Below are positions 20,179-29,940 of a stretch of 64,000 nucleotides of DNA, piece by piece. The stretch covers positions 62,001 to 126,000 of the forward strand of contig JAJEEO010000006.1 of NCBI GenBank assembly GCA_022820925.1, given 5' to 3'. How positions within the stretch are numbered: the first letter of the stretch is position 1; each line of letters opens with the position of its first letter. The notes beneath the pieces were generated by a model that saw only the letters and a program-made list of their open reading frames with translations, had not been told where the DNA came from and did not search any database. The DNA comes from Acidimicrobiia bacterium. GTDB taxonomy: Bacteria > Actinomycetota > Acidimicrobiia > Acidimicrobiales > Poriferisodalaceae. The translations under genes and the position numbers were made by a program.

Positions 20179-21450
20179 ATGAAGGTCTGTGTGGTCGGTC
20201 AGGGCGGTCGCGAGCATGCGTTCGCGTCGGTACTGCGACGGACCGCTGAGGTAGTGGTGACGCCGGGCAACGCCGGCATCGAGGGCAGCATCGCGACCCC
20301 GCCCGAAGAGACAGACGCTGATCTGTATGTCATTGGACCGGAAGGGCCGCTTGCAGACGGCCTTGCTGATCGCCTGCGGGCAGACGGCCGCCTCGTATTC
20401 GGACCGGGTGCCGACGGCGCCGCGCTGGAGAGCTCGAAGGCGTGGATGAAAGAAGTGGTCAGCGCCGCCGGCGTGCCAACCGCCGCCTACGCCGCGTTCG
20501 ACAGCGACTCAGCAGGGCGCCGTGCAGCACACGCGTACCTCGAGACGCTGCCACCGCCGTATGTCATCAAGACCAGCGGCCTTGCTGCCGGCAAGGGAGT
20601 GCTGGTCACCGAGGAGCTGGCGGAGGCCCACGCCGACATCGACGCCAAGCTGGACGGCACTGCGTTCGGGGATGCCGGCCGCCGCATCGTCATCGAAGAA
20701 GGGATGCGGGGCCCCGAGGTGTCGCTGTTCGCGCTCTGCGACGGCCGCAGCGCCGTGCTGCTGCCCACGGCCGTGCGCGATCACAAGCGCATCGGAGACG
20801 GCGACACTGGGCCGAACACCGGCGGCATGGGCTGCGTGTCGCCGCTGGCCGACGTCGACCGGGCTGCCTGCGCCGAACTGGCCGCAATGGCGTTCGAGCC
20901 GACGCTGGCCGAATTGACCCGGCGAGGCGTCGATTACCGCGGCGTGCTCTACGCCGGCTTCATGCTGACCCCAGGCGGGCCTCGATTGCTGGAGTTCAAC
21001 GTCCGCTTCGGAGATCCTGAGGCCCAGGTCACGCTGCCGCGTATCGAGAACGATCTCGCGCTGCTGCTGGCGGGTGCCGCGGCAGGCGAGCTGACCGACG
21101 AGATCCGAGTCTCCGGCGATGCCATGGTGTGCGTCGTATGCGCTGCCGAGGGATACCCAGCGGCGCCGCGCACCGGCGATGTCATCGACGGTCTCGAACG
21201 CGCGCGCGAAGTTCCAGGCGTCACCGTGTTCTGCGCGGGCGTCGGGGCTGGCGACGGGCGGACGGCTCCCTCCGAGTCGCTGGTGACCGGGGGCGGCCGG
21301 GTGCTCAATGTGTGCGGTCGCGGGCCCGATGTTGCGGCGGCACGCGACCGCGCCTACGAAGCCGTGCGGCAGCTCAGCTGGCCGGGCATGATCTACCGCA
21401 CCGACATCGCTGCGGCCGAAGCCGCGGTCGCCGCCGACATCAGCCGATGA
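20179..21450 (+). CDS. purD: Phosphoribosylamine-glycine ligase
   Basis: A 423-residue ATP-grasp enzyme, step two of purine synthesis (GAR synthetase). The N-terminal VVGQGGREHAFA, the ATP-grasp loop with YVIKTSGLAAGKGVLV, the GPEVSLFALCDG region and the metal-binding EFNVRFGDPEAQ are all present. Only the usual GPTGGMG-like loop (here GPNTGGMGCVSP) shows small changes. It is followed by a 178-base gap that holds a dispersed repeat and a hairpin, then purE. Confidence 0.96.
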   Translation: MKVCVVGQGGREHAFASVLRRTAEVVVTPGNAGIEGSIATPPEETDADLYVIGPEGPLADGLADRLRADGRLVFGPGADGAALESSKAWMKEVVSAAGVPTAAYAAFDSDSAGRRAAHAYLETLPPPYVIKTSGLAAGKGVLVTEELAEAHADIDAKLDGTAFGDAGRRIVIEEGMRGPEVSLFALCDGRSAVLLPTAVRDHKRIGDGDTGPNTGGMGCVSPLADVDRAACAELAAMAFEPTLAELTRRGVDYRGVLYAGFMLTPGGPRLLEFNVRFGDPEAQVTLPRIENDLALLLAGAAAGELTDEIRVSGDAMVCVVCAAEGYPAAPRTGDVIDGLERAREVPGVTVFCAGVGAGDGRTAPSESLVTGGGRVLNVCGRGPDVAAARDRAYEAVRQLSWPGMIYRTDIAAAEAAVAADISR

Positions 21451-21519
21451 GCGCGTCGCTGGGCACCCGCGGCCGCTTCGGACATCGCCCCGTCGCCGAC
21501 TCCGGGCGGCGAGACTCGG

Positions 21520-21567
21520 AGGCTGAGCCCGCACAGGGCGAAGCCGCGGCCCGAGCGGCCCGTGAGC
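21520..21567. repeat. Dispersed intergenic repeat, copy A
   Basis: This segment between purD and purE shares an almost unbroken match with 48635-48679 downstream of ctaB, differing by a three-base gap and a few substitutions. The common core is GGCGAAGCC, one variable base, then GGCCCGAGCGGCCCGTGAGC. It lies outside genes in both places and looks like a genome-wide repeat family. Confidence 0.6.
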
Positions 21568-21580
21568 GAAGCGAACAGGA

Positions 21581-21599
21581 GCGGGCCAATATGGCCCGC
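21581..21599. terminator. Hairpin between purD and purE
   Basis: Perfect 7-bp stem GCGGGCC/GGCCCGC around the loop AATAT. No T-run follows, so it may be a pause or processing site instead of a classical terminator; the downstream purE start lies 30 bases away. Confidence 0.4.
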
Positions 21600-21628
21600 A
21601 AGCTGACGTGTGACAGGGGAATACATCT

Positions 21629-22075
21629 ATGAAGGTCGCGATCTTGATGGGCTCGCCGAACGATGCGTCGAAGATGGCGCCCGCAGCCGAGATGCTCGAC
21701 AGGTTCGGCATCGAGCATGTGACCGAGGTGATGAGCGCCCATCGCACGCCTGCGGCCGTGGCGTCGTTCGCGACCGGAGCACGCGACGCCGGCTTCGCCG
21801 CGGTCATCTGCGGAGCGGGCATGGCAGCGCACCTGGCCGGCGTGGTGGCTGCGCACACCACCCTGCCGGTGATCGGCGTGCCGCTCAGCGGCGGCCTCGC
21901 CGACGGCCTCGATGCGTTGCTGTCGACGGTGCAGATGCCGAAGGGCATTCCGGTCGCCACGGTTGCGGTGAACGGCTCGGCAAATGCGGCTGTGCTGGTC
22001 GCCGAGATGCTGGCAGTGACCGATGCGGGGCTCGCTGCCCGGCTGGACGAGTTCCGCGCCGCCGGTGCCCGGTGA
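21629..22075 (+). CDS. purE: 5-(carboxyamino)imidazole ribonucleotide mutase / AIR carboxylase PurE
   Basis: A 148-residue PurE with the opening MGSPNDASKM, SAHRTP (residues 31-36), GAGMAAHLAGVVA and the VQMPKGIPVATVAV segment. PurE makes CAIR in purine synthesis, class I from N5-CAIR (needs PurK), class II directly from AIR and CO2. No purK lies in this otherwise complete cluster, and the GSPNDA and GVPLSGGLADGLDALL segments differ from class I patterns such as SDWxTM. Class II is therefore possible, but purK could be elsewhere. Confidence 0.94.
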   Translation: MKVAILMGSPNDASKMAPAAEMLDRFGIEHVTEVMSAHRTPAAVASFATGARDAGFAAVICGAGMAAHLAGVVAAHTTLPVIGVPLSGGLADGLDALLSTVQMPKGIPVATVAVNGSANAAVLVAEMLAVTDAGLAARLDEFRAAGAR

Positions 22076-22082
22076 GCTTGGC

Positions 22083-23513
22083 GTGAGCCCCGAGGTCGTT
22101 CCCAACGTTCTGGCGTCGCGTTACGCCTCGGCGGAGATGGCCGAGCTGTGGTCTCCCCGCCACAAGGTCATCCTCGAGCGACGGCTGTGGATCGCCGTGC
22201 TCGAGGCGCAGCGAGAAGCGGGCGTCGACGTGCCAGATGGCGCGCTGGAGGCGTACCGGGACGTCGTCGAGGCGGTCGACCTCGACTCGATCACCGAGCG
22301 GGAACGGATCACGCGCCACGACGTGAAGGCGCGCATCGAGGAGTTCTGCGCGCTCGCCGGCTACGAGCAGATCCATCGCGCCATGACCTCGCGCGATGTC
22401 ACCGAGAATGTCGAGCAGTGCCAAGTCGCCGCCGCGCTGGGCCTGGTTGCCCAGCGCATGGCGGCCCTTATCGTGCGCATCGCCGCGCTGGCCAGTGCCC
22501 ACCGAGATCTCGTGATGACGGCGCGCACGCACAATGTGCCCGCGCAGGCAACCACGCTGGGCAAGCGCTGGGCCACGATCGGCACCGAGGCGCTGGTGTC
22601 GCTCGAGCGCATCGAGGAGCTCGTGGCGCGCTACCCGCTGCGGGGCATCCGCGGACCGGTGGGCACCCAGCAGGACATGCTGGAGCTGCTGGGCGACGAC
22701 CCGGCGGCCGTGGACCGCCTGGAGCGACGCCTCGCCGCGGAGCTGGGATTCGCCCGGGTGCTCGGCTCCGCTGGGCAGATCTATCCCCGCTCACTCGACC
22801 TCGACGTGGTCGCGGCGCTGGTCGGCGCTGCGGCACCGCTGGGCAACATGGCGCTCGGCGTGCGGCTCGCCGCCGGTCACGAACTTGTCACCGAGGGCTT
22901 CGCTGCCGGCCAGGTCGGCTCGTCTGCCATGCCGCACAAGATGAACACCCGCTCGTGCGAGCGGATCACCGGCCTCGTGACCATCCTGCGCGGGCATCTC
23001 ACGATGGCCTCGCAGCTCGCCGGCGACCAGTGGGACGAAGGGGATGTGAGCTGCTCGGTGGTGCGCCGCATCGTGCTCCCCGACGCCTTCTTCGCACTCG
23101 ACGGAGCGCTCGAGACTGCCTTCAGCGTCATCGACGGCTTCGCCGTCTTCCCGGCCCGAGTCCAAGCCGAGTTGGCCGCGTATCTGCCGTTTCTCGCCAC
23201 CACCCGTCTGCTCGCCGCCGCCGTGGCAGCGGGCGCCGGTCGTGAGGAAGCGCACGAGCGCATCGGTGCCCATGCGACCGCGGCGGTGCTGGCGCTGCGC
23301 GAGGGCACCGTCGACCGCAACGATCTGGCGGCTCGCATCGCATCCGATCCCGAGCTGCAGCTCAGCGACGACGACATCGCCGCGGCGCTTGCGGATCCGG
23401 CGTCGTTCAGCGGCCGCGCCGCGGACCAGGTCGACGAGTTCGTGGCCGCCGCGGGCAAGGTGGCGGAGCGGTACGGCGCAGCCGTCGACTACGAACCGGG
23501 CGAGGTGCTGTGA
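22083..23513 (+). CDS. purB: Adenylosuccinate lyase
   Basis: A 476-residue member of the fumarase/aspartase superfamily that cleaves SAICAR and adenylosuccinate. Conserved features: RHDVKARIEEF, TSRDVTENVEQ, the catalytic His region TARTHNVPAQATTLGKRW, and the signature loop GSSAMPHKMNTRSCERI (catalytic Ser). The frame is open from 22023 inside purE, but GTG at 22083, eight bases after the purE stop, gives the family N-terminus (VLASRYASAEM). It probably shares a transcript with purE and purC. Confidence 0.95.
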   Translation: MSPEVVPNVLASRYASAEMAELWSPRHKVILERRLWIAVLEAQREAGVDVPDGALEAYRDVVEAVDLDSITERERITRHDVKARIEEFCALAGYEQIHRAMTSRDVTENVEQCQVAAALGLVAQRMAALIVRIAALASAHRDLVMTARTHNVPAQATTLGKRWATIGTEALVSLERIEELVARYPLRGIRGPVGTQQDMLELLGDDPAAVDRLERRLAAELGFARVLGSAGQIYPRSLDLDVVAALVGAAAPLGNMALGVRLAAGHELVTEGFAAGQVGSSAMPHKMNTRSCERITGLVTILRGHLTMASQLAGDQWDEGDVSCSVVRRIVLPDAFFALDGALETAFSVIDGFAVFPARVQAELAAYLPFLATTRLLAAAVAAGAGREEAHERIGAHATAAVLALREGTVDRNDLAARIASDPELQLSDDDIAAALADPASFSGRAADQVDEFVAAAGKVAERYGAAVDYEPGEVL

Positions 23514-23555
23514 GCCGAGCAGCACGTGACGATCAACGACGACAAGAGAGGCAAC

Positions 23556-24461
23556 GTGAGCGAGCTTGAGCTAGTCCACCGCGGGAAGGTCCGCGAGATG
23601 TACCGAGTCGACGACAGGCACCTGTTGATGGTCGCCAGCGACCGCATCTCGGCCTTCGACGTCGTGTTCAACGAACCGGTGCCCGACAAGGGCCGCGTGC
23701 TGACGGCCATGACGGCCTGGTGGTCGACCTGGCTCGGCGACATCGCACCGACCCATGTGGTCTCCGCCGATCCTGCCGACTTCCCGGCCGCGGCGCGGCG
23801 ACCCGAATGGGCCGGCCGAGCCCTCCTCGTACGCCGAGCGGAGATGCTGCCGATCGAGTGCATCGTGCGCGGGTACATCACCGGTTCGGCATGGAAGGAA
23901 TACCGCGAGCACGGCACCATGCACGACGAGCCGCTGCCGGCCGGCCTGCTCGAGTCGCAGCAGCTCCCCGAGCCGGTCTTCACGCCGTCCACCAAGGCAA
24001 CCGACGGGCACGACGTCAACATCTCGTTTGCCGCTGCCGCAGAGCTGGTCGGCGACGAGGCGGCCGCGACTGCTCGCCGAGTGTGCGTCGATGCCTACAG
24101 CACGGCTGCCGCTCATGCGTCCGAGCGGGGGATCATCATCGCCGACACCAAGTTCGAGCTGGGCTATGTCGACGGTGCCCTGGTCGTCGCCGACGAGTGG
24201 CTCACACCCGACTCGTCCCGCTTCTGGCCCAAGGATCACTGGCAGCCCGGCGCATCGCCGCCGTCGCTCGACAAGCAGCCGGTACGCGACGCCACCGAAG
24301 CCACCGGCTGGAACAAGGAGCCGCCGCCGCCGCCGCTCACCGATGACGTGGTTGCCGCCACCCGCGCTCGCTACATCGAGGCGTACGAGACGCTGACCGG
24401 CGAGTCGTTCGACGACTGGCTGGCGCACCCTGGCGTGTCGGCGGGAGCCACCGCGTCATGA
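23556..24461 (+). CDS. purC: SAICAR synthetase
   Basis: A 301-residue enzyme that joins aspartate to CAIR. Recognised by HRGKVREMYRV at the start, the DRISAFDVVFNEPVPDKG loop, IECIVRGYITGSAW and IADTKFELGYVDG. GTG at 23556 has a strong AGAGAGG ribosome site; an upstream in-frame GTG at 23526 is the alternative and adds 10 residues. The C-terminal PPPPPPLTDD linker is longer than in short bacterial PurC and matches the fungal-like/actinobacterial form of about 300 residues. It overlaps purS by 4 bases. Confidence 0.95.
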   Translation: MSELELVHRGKVREMYRVDDRHLLMVASDRISAFDVVFNEPVPDKGRVLTAMTAWWSTWLGDIAPTHVVSADPADFPAAARRPEWAGRALLVRRAEMLPIECIVRGYITGSAWKEYREHGTMHDEPLPAGLLESQQLPEPVFTPSTKATDGHDVNISFAAAAELVGDEAAATARRVCVDAYSTAAAHASERGIIIADTKFELGYVDGALVVADEWLTPDSSRFWPKDHWQPGASPPSLDKQPVRDATEATGWNKEPPPPPLTDDVVAATRARYIEAYETLTGESFDDWLAHPGVSAGATAS

Positions 24462-24730
24462 ACCGCTGGGATGTGCTGGTGGAAGTCTCGCCACGAGCCG
24501 AGATTGCCGATCCAGCCGGCACCACGATCGAGCGAGCCCTCGCAGCGCTCGGATTCGCGGGCGTCAGCGGCGTGAGGGTCGGCAAGGCCATCCGCATGGA
24601 TGTCACGGCTGCCGATGAGTCCGAAGCTCGTTCGGTGACCGAGCAGATGTGCGACCGCCTGCTGGCAAACCCGGTGATCGAAGACGCCCGCATCGAGCTG
24701 CGTGCCGCGACGCAGGATCACACCACCTGA
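24458..24730 (+). CDS. purS: FGAM synthase subunit PurS
   Basis: A 90-residue protein, the small structural subunit that bridges PurL and PurQ in the three-part formylglycinamidine synthase. The pattern VLVEVSPRAEIADPAGTTIE, ALAALGFAGVSGVRVGKAI and the closing helix MCDRLLANPVIEDARIEL is typical. It overlaps purC by 4 bases, and purQ follows after a short run of tandem repeats. Confidence 0.93.
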   Translation: MNRWDVLVEVSPRAEIADPAGTTIERALAALGFAGVSGVRVGKAIRMDVTAADESEARSVTEQMCDRLLANPVIEDARIELRAATQDHTT

Positions 24731-24737
24731 GCGCCCC

Positions 24738-24785
24738 GTGAGTGTGCCGATGAGTGTGCCGATGAGTGTGCCAATGAGTGTGACA
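24738..24785 (+). repeat. Four tandem 12-base repeats at the purQ start
   Basis: GTGAGTGTGCCG, ATGAGTGTGCCG, ATGAGTGTGCCA and ATGAGTGTGACA follow each other without gaps and in the purQ reading frame. Each copy begins with a possible start codon, so the encoded N-terminus is a run of Met-Ser-Val-Pro units and there are four candidate starts. Confidence 0.85.
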
Positions 24786-25472
24786 GTCGGCGTCGTCCAG
24801 TTCCCCGGCACGAACTGCGATCTCGACACGTTCGATGCGCTGTCAGAGCTGGGGGCTCGGACAGCATTGCTGCGCAGTGACGAGACCTCGCTGGGCGGTG
24901 TTGATGCCGTCGTCATTCCGGGCGGATTCGCACACGGTGACTACCTGCGTACCGGCGCAATCGCCCGCTTCTCGCCGATCATGGACGCAGTGGCGTCATT
25001 CGCGGGTGCCGGAGGTCCGGTGGTTGGCATCTGCAACGGATTCCAAGTACTGACCGAGGCAGGTCTGCTTCCGGGAGCTTTGCGACCCAATGCCGGGCTT
25101 TCGTTCCTGTGCCAGCCGCAGCAGTTGATCATGGTGTCGGTGAATCATGTATTGGGACATGGGCTGTCGCCATCGGATGAACTGAGCATTCCCATCAATC
25201 ATTTTGAGGGGAACTATGTCTGCGATGGCGCGACATTGCGACGTTTGCGCGAGAACGGTCAAGTGGTGATGCGCTATGTCGGCAACCCCAATGGCTCAGT
25301 CGATGACATCGCTGGCATTTGCAACGAAACCGGCAATGTGGTGGGTTTGATGCCTCATCCAGAACGGGCAACGTCGGAACTGCTGGGCACTGCTGACGGA
25401 TGCAAGTTGCTCAATGCGTTGCTCTCTGCGGCAGCGAGCACCCGTCGAGCCGCCGGTCACCGCGCGGCATGA
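24774..25472 (+). CDS. purQ: FGAM synthase glutaminase subunit PurQ
   Basis: A 232-residue class I glutamine amidotransferase that feeds ammonia to PurL. It has the nucleophile Cys in VVGICNGFQVLTEAG, the VGVVQFPGTNCDLDT start and the catalytic His-Glu pair in GLMPHPERAT. I start it at the last of four tandem start codons (24774), which gives the family N-terminus; GTG 24738 and ATGs 24750 and 24762 would add Met-Ser-Val-Pro units. From about 25080 to the end, codon third positions are visibly less GC-rich than in the neighbouring purine genes. Confidence 0.94.
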   Translation: MSVTVGVVQFPGTNCDLDTFDALSELGARTALLRSDETSLGGVDAVVIPGGFAHGDYLRTGAIARFSPIMDAVASFAGAGGPVVGICNGFQVLTEAGLLPGALRPNAGLSFLCQPQQLIMVSVNHVLGHGLSPSDELSIPINHFEGNYVCDGATLRRLRENGQVVMRYVGNPNGSVDDIAGICNETGNVVGLMPHPERATSELLGTADGCKLLNALLSAAASTRRAAGHRAA

Positions 25473-25532
25473 AGATGCGTCTGTCTGCGATGGCTCTCGT
25501 TTCGCTCGCTGAGAGCCGGAGGATCTGAAGTG

Positions 25533-25934
25533 TCAGCCGCCCCGTGTGATGCCCGCACGGGCCAGCATGTCGGCCGGGACGCCGAATTCTCGCCACGTGG
25601 CGTACTGGATTCCCTTGCGCTGTCCGTAGTTGGCGGCGTGAGTGACAAAGCCTTCTTCGACAGAGGCCATATCGGGTTCCACCTGCAGCGCTTCGATAGC
25701 CGCCTCGACATCCCGGCGCTCTTGCATCAGGAGCAAGCGCTTGATGGGCTTTGCCTCGGCAATCTGGGCATCGATTGCGTCTTTCTTGGCGTTCAGCGAC
25801 TCCGCACTCTGCTTGCGGCCGGGACGAGGCCGGTGAGTTTCGAGAGCCTCGAGATAATCCCGCACAGCTGCGGCCTCGATGCGACCCGCGGCAATTGCCG
25901 CTTTGTGTTCGTCGGACATTGTTCGTTCGCTCAT
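25533..25934 (-). CDS. Conserved actinobacterial protein of unknown function, antisense to the purine cluster
   Basis: A 133-residue soluble protein beginning at the Met of MSERTMSDEHKAAIAAGR. It is helix-rich with a central Arg/Lys-rich part (ETHRPRPGRKQSAESLN), a coiled-coil-like middle (AKPIKRLLLMQERRDVEAAI) and a C-terminal YGQRKGIQYATWREFGVPA block. I recognise this pattern from a widespread actinobacterial family with no known role; the C-terminal part reads like a helix-turn-helix. It sits alone on the minus strand between purQ and purL and shares their locally lower GC3. Confidence 0.75.
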   Translation of the reverse strand: MSERTMSDEHKAAIAAGRIEAAAVRDYLEALETHRPRPGRKQSAESLNAKKDAIDAQIAEAKPIKRLLLMQERRDVEAAIEALQVEPDMASVEEGFVTHAANYGQRKGIQYATWREFGVPADMLARAGITRGG

Positions 25935-25984
25935 GACGTCTGTATAGCACGACGCTTTCCGGTATCCAATGAACTCGGGTTGAT

Positions 25985-28315
25985 GTGTCAGCAATAGTTT
26001 CCGGTACTTCCAGCATTCATGCGGTGCTCGGCCTGACTGATGCCGAATACGGACGCATCTGTGAGCTCTTGGAGCGTGAACCGAATCATCTCGAACTCGC
26101 GATGTATGCGGTGATGTGGTCCGAGCATTGTTCGTACAAATCGTCGCGCCGTCATCTCGCTCGCTTGCCCACTGAGGCCCCGTGTGTGCTTGTCGGGCCA
26201 GGCGAGAACGCCGGTGTTGTCGATGTCGGCGACGGCATTGCCGTCGCCGTGCGCATCGAGAGTCACAACCATCCCTCGGCCATCGAGCCGTATCAAGGCG
26301 CGGCGACCGGAGTCGGCGGCATCCTGCGCGACATCTTCACCATGGGCGCGCGGCCCATCGCGCTCGCCGATCCGCTGCGCGTGGGACCGCTCGACGAGCC
26401 GCGTAGCAACTGGATTGCCGAGGGCATCGTCAGCGGCATCTCGGGGTACGGCAACAGCGTCGGCGTCCCGACCGTCGCCGGTGAATTCGTGTCGTGCGAG
26501 ACCTACCGAGACAACCCGCTGGTGAATGTGGCCGCGCTCGGGATCATGCCGACCGAGCGTCTGGTGCTCGGCCGCGCCACTGAGGTGGGCAGCGCAGCCG
26601 TGCTCATGGGCGCGAGCACCGGCCGCGACGGCATCGGGGGCGTCAGCGTGCTCGCGTCAGCAGGATTCGACGAGGCCGACGACGATTCGACGAAGCGCCC
26701 GAGCGTTCAGGTGGGCGATCCCTTCGAGGAAAAGCGTCTGATCGAGGCCTGCCTGGAACTGCTGGAGGCAGGCCTCGTGAGCGGCATCCAGGATCTCGGC
26801 GGCGCTGGCTTGACGTGCGCTGCGAGCGAGACGGCGTCGCGTGGCGGCACCGGCATGGAGGTGGATGTCAGCGCGGTCCCGCTGCGCCAGCACGGCATGG
26901 AACCGTTCGAGATCATGACGTCGGAGTCCCAGGAGCGCATGCTGGCGATCGTCTCGTCGGCCCACGTCGAACAGGTGCTCGAGATCTGCTCACGGTGGGA
27001 GGTGAGCGCGACGGTGGTCGGACGCGTGACCGGCGACGGCATGCTGCGCGTGCGCGAGGGGGTGGACGGCGCCGTGCTGGCCGAGGTTCCTGCGAGCACG
27101 CTGCACGACGACGCGCCGTCCTACGACCGGCCGATGCGGCCCCCGGCCGATCTGGCCCTCCGGCGCAGTGTCGACCCGGCGGCCGATCCCGCCGCGGCCG
27201 GCCCCAGCGACTGTGCCGGCGATCTGCTGGCGATGCTCGCCGACCCGAGCTGGGTCTACCGGCAGTACGACCACCAGCTGTTCCTGAACACGGTGGTCGG
27301 CCCGGGCCGTGACGCCACGCTGCTGCGACTGCGAGACCCCCGCAACGGCGCCCCGACCGGTCGCGGCCTCGCCGTGTCGGTGGACGGCAACCACCGCTGG
27401 TGCGATGCCGATCCTCGCTGGGGCACCGCCATGGTGGTCATCGAGGCGGCGCTGAACCTGGCCTGTGTCGGCGCCGATCCCCTCGCGCTCGTCAACTGCC
27501 TCAACTTCGGCAATCCGACCCATCCCGAGGTCATGTGGCAGCTGTCCGAGGCCATTGACGGCATGGCGGAAGCCTGTGACGCGCTCGGCGTGCCCGTCGT
27601 GGGCGGCAACGTCAGCCTCTACAACGAGACGAACGGCACCAATATCAGCCCGACGCCGGTGGTGTGCCTGCTCGGCGTGCATCCTGACCTCGTCCGCCGG
27701 CCGGTCGCCGACGAGCTGCCGCCGGGCACCGAGCTCATGCTGCTGGGCCCGTCGGGACCAGCCGTCGGCGACGACGCAGGCACCGATGCCTCCTCGCTGG
27801 GTCCCACGTCGTTGGGCGGCAGCCGGTGGGCGTGGGAGCGTCGTGGCTGCCGTGACGGGGCGCTGCCCGGGCTCGATCTGGCAGGCAGCGTCGCAACCGC
27901 TCGATTCGTGGCTGCAGCCGTGCGGGACGGTCTCGTGCAGTGCGCGCACGATGTCTCCGACGGCGGCATCGCCGCGGCCATCGCGGAGATGTGCTGTCAC
28001 GGCGGCGCGGGAGTGCATGCGAGGGTGCCGTCTCTGGGAAGCCCGGCGCCGGTGGAGCGAGCGCTGTTCGCTGAGCCGCCGGGCCGCGTGCTGGTAGCTG
28101 TGGAGGCCGGCGATGTCGAGCGTCTCGCGCAAGCGGCCTCATCGGCAGGGCTCGCGAGCCGCCCGCTGGGGTCGTTCGGCGGGTCGAGGGTGCAGATCGG
28201 CCGTATCGCCGAACCCAGTCTCGACATCGACCTCGCGCTCGACGACACACGTGCCCGGTGGAGCGGTGCGTTGCCCGAAGCGTTCTCCCAGCCCGTCGAA
28301 GGGGCGGCGGCATGA
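25985..28315 (+). CDS. purL: FGAM synthase large subunit PurL (small type)
   Basis: A 776-residue synthetase subunit that converts FGAR to FGAM using ammonia from PurQ. The family marks are [15 protein letters not shown], the metal-binding [27 protein letters not shown], the internally repeated AIRS-like halves and [11 protein letters not shown]. The length is that of the small PurL which works with PurS and PurQ. The start is GTG at 25985; the first 60 codons share the lower GC3 of the preceding region. The stop overlaps purF (ATGA). Confidence 0.96.
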   Translation: MSAIVSGTSSIHAVLGLTDAEYGRICELLEREPNHLELAMYAVMWSEHCSYKSSRRHLARLPTEAPCVLVGPGENAGVVDVGDGIAVAVRIESHNHPSAIEPYQGAATGVGGILRDIFTMGARPIALADPLRVGPLDEPRSNWIAEGIVSGISGYGNSVGVPTVAGEFVSCETYRDNPLVNVAALGIMPTERLVLGRATEVGSAAVLMGASTGRDGIGGVSVLASAGFDEADDDSTKRPSVQVGDPFEEKRLIEACLELLEAGLVSGIQDLGGAGLTCAASETASRGGTGMEVDVSAVPLRQHGMEPFEIMTSESQERMLAIVSSAHVEQVLEICSRWEVSATVVGRVTGDGMLRVREGVDGAVLAEVPASTLHDDAPSYDRPMRPPADLALRRSVDPAADPAAAGPSDCAGDLLAMLADPSWVYRQYDHQLFLNTVVGPGRDATLLRLRDPRNGAPTGRGLAVSVDGNHRWCDADPRWGTAMVVIEAALNLACVGADPLALVNCLNFGNPTHPEVMWQLSEAIDGMAEACDALGVPVVGGNVSLYNETNGTNISPTPVVCLLGVHPDLVRRPVADELPPGTELMLLGPSGPAVGDDAGTDASSLGPTSLGGSRWAWERRGCRDGALPGLDLAGSVATARFVAAAVRDGLVQCAHDVSDGGIAAAIAEMCCHGGAGVHARVPSLGSPAPVERALFAEPPGRVLVAVEAGDVERLAQAASSAGLASRPLGSFGGSRVQIGRIAEPSLDIDLALDDTRARWSGALPEAFSQPVEGAAA

Positions 28316-29940
28316 GCGCCGCACCGGAGTGGGGAGCGCACCTCGACGCGGCGAGCGCGCCGGAGGCGGGCGTGGAACTGGTCAAGCCGCGCGAGGCCTG
28401 CGGTGTCGTCGGCGTGTACCTGCCAGGCGGGCCCGTGGCCCACCTGAGCTACCTCGGGCTGTATGCGCTGCAGCACCGGGGGCAGGAATCGGCTGGCATC
28501 GCGGTGTCCGACCGCACCCACATCACGGTGGTGAAGGACATGGGCCTGGTCGCCAGCGCATTCGACGATCGCGTGCTTGCAGGACTCGAAGGCGACCTCG
28601 CCATCGGCCACACCCGCTACTCCACCACGGGATCGAGCTCGTGGCGTGCAGCGCAGCCGTTCTACCGGGGGCTCGACGGCACGGAATTCGCGCTCGGCCA
28701 CAACGGGAACCTCACCAACACGGCCGAGCTTGCGGCCTCCTCGGGGATGCTCGACGGCGTGGTCACCAGCGACAGCGACCTGGTGGCCGAGCTGATCGCC
28801 CAGCGCATCAGCGCCACGCCGCAGATCACCCGCACCCGCCCACGCGAGGCCGTCACCGAGGCGCTGGCAGAAGTGCTGCCCAGCCTGCGCGGGGGCTTCA
28901 CGTTCGTGGTGGCCGACCGCGACCGCCTGATCGGGGTCCGTGACCCGCACGGCATCTGGCCGCTGTGCCTGGGCCGCCTCGAAGTCGACGAGCAAGCGGG
29001 TGACGAGAGCGGCAGGAGCCGACCCGGCGGCGGGTGGGTGCTGGCGTCGGAGAATCCTGCGCTGGAGGTGGTCGGCGCGACGTTCGAGCGCGAGATCCAG
29101 CCGGGCGAGATGATCGTCATCGACGCCGCCGGGTGCCGCTCGCTGCGGCCCTTTGCGGGCACGTCGGCAACCGGCGAGGGGGCGTCCCCGCACTTGTGCA
29201 TCTTCGAGTTCGTGTACTTCTCGCGCCCCGACACCACCTTGGCCGGCCAGAACGTGCATGCGGCCCGCCAGCGCATGGGCGCCCACCTGGCCACCAACGC
29301 ACCGGTCGATGCCGACCTGGTGATGCCCGTTCCCGAGTCGGGAATTCCCGCAGCACAGGGCTACGCACGCGCCAGCGGCATCGCCTACGGCGACGGCCTG
29401 GTCAAGAACCGCTACATCGGCCGCACGTTCATCGCTCCCAGCCAGCACGTCCGATCCCTGGGTGTGCGGACCAAGCTGAATCCCATCAGTCCCAACATCG
29501 ACGGCCGCCGGCTCGTGGTGGTCGACGACTCGATCGTGCGTGGCACCACCACCCGGTCGATCGTGGACATGCTGCGCGGCGCGGGTGCTGCTGAGGTGCA
29601 CCTGCGCATCTCCTCGCCGCCGTATCGCTGGCCGTGCTTCTACGGCATGGACACCGGCACCTCCGACGAGCTGCTGGCCGCGAATCGCGACCTGGCTGAG
29701 ATCGAGGGGTACTTGGGAGTCGACTCGCTGGCCTACCTGAGCCTCGATCAGCTCGTCGAGGCCACCGGCGTTCCCGGCGGCGGGTTCTGCCATGCGTGCC
29801 TGACCGGCGAGTATCCGGTGGAGATCGGCGCGGGGGCGCAGGCCGACGTGTTCGGCACCCTCGCCGACGAGCCGAACCGTTCGCTGATCGCGACGGGCAG
29901 CGTGCAGCCGGCTGCCGTCGCGGAGTCCATCGCTGGATGA
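28312..29940 (+). CDS. purF: Amidophosphoribosyltransferase
   Basis: A 542-residue enzyme, first committed step of purine synthesis, joining ammonia from glutamine to PRPP. The glutaminase nucleophile is Cys30 in [10 protein letters not shown] after a propeptide of 29 residues that should be cleaved. The PRPP-binding motif is [17 protein letters not shown]. Conserved Cys residues in the C-terminal half ([22 protein letters not shown]) agree with a 4Fe-4S cluster as in the Bacillus-type enzyme. The start overlaps purL and the stop overlaps purM, both by 4 bases. Confidence 0.96.
   Translation: MSAAPEWGAHLDAASAPEAGVELVKPREACGVVGVYLPGGPVAHLSYLGLYALQHRGQESAGIAVSDRTHITVVKDMGLVASAFDDRVLAGLEGDLAIGHTRYSTTGSSSWRAAQPFYRGLDGTEFALGHNGNLTNTAELAASSGMLDGVVTSDSDLVAELIAQRISATPQITRTRPREAVTEALAEVLPSLRGGFTFVVADRDRLIGVRDPHGIWPLCLGRLEVDEQAGDESGRSRPGGGWVLASENPALEVVGATFEREIQPGEMIVIDAAGCRSLRPFAGTSATGEGASPHLCIFEFVYFSRPDTTLAGQNVHAARQRMGAHLATNAPVDADLVMPVPESGIPAAQGYARASGIAYGDGLVKNRYIGRTFIAPSQHVRSLGVRTKLNPISPNIDGRRLVVVDDSIVRGTTTRSIVDMLRGAGAAEVHLRISSPPYRWPCFYGMDTGTSDELLAANRDLAEIEGYLGVDSLAYLSLDQLVEATGVPGGGFCHACLTGEYPVEIGAGAQADVFGTLADEPNRSLIATGSVQPAAVAESIAG

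Noticed and set aside
26000-26500. A riboswitch or attenuator between purQ and purL
   Set aside because: The gap is filled by the antisense gene and the purL start; no purine-aptamer pairing pattern was found.
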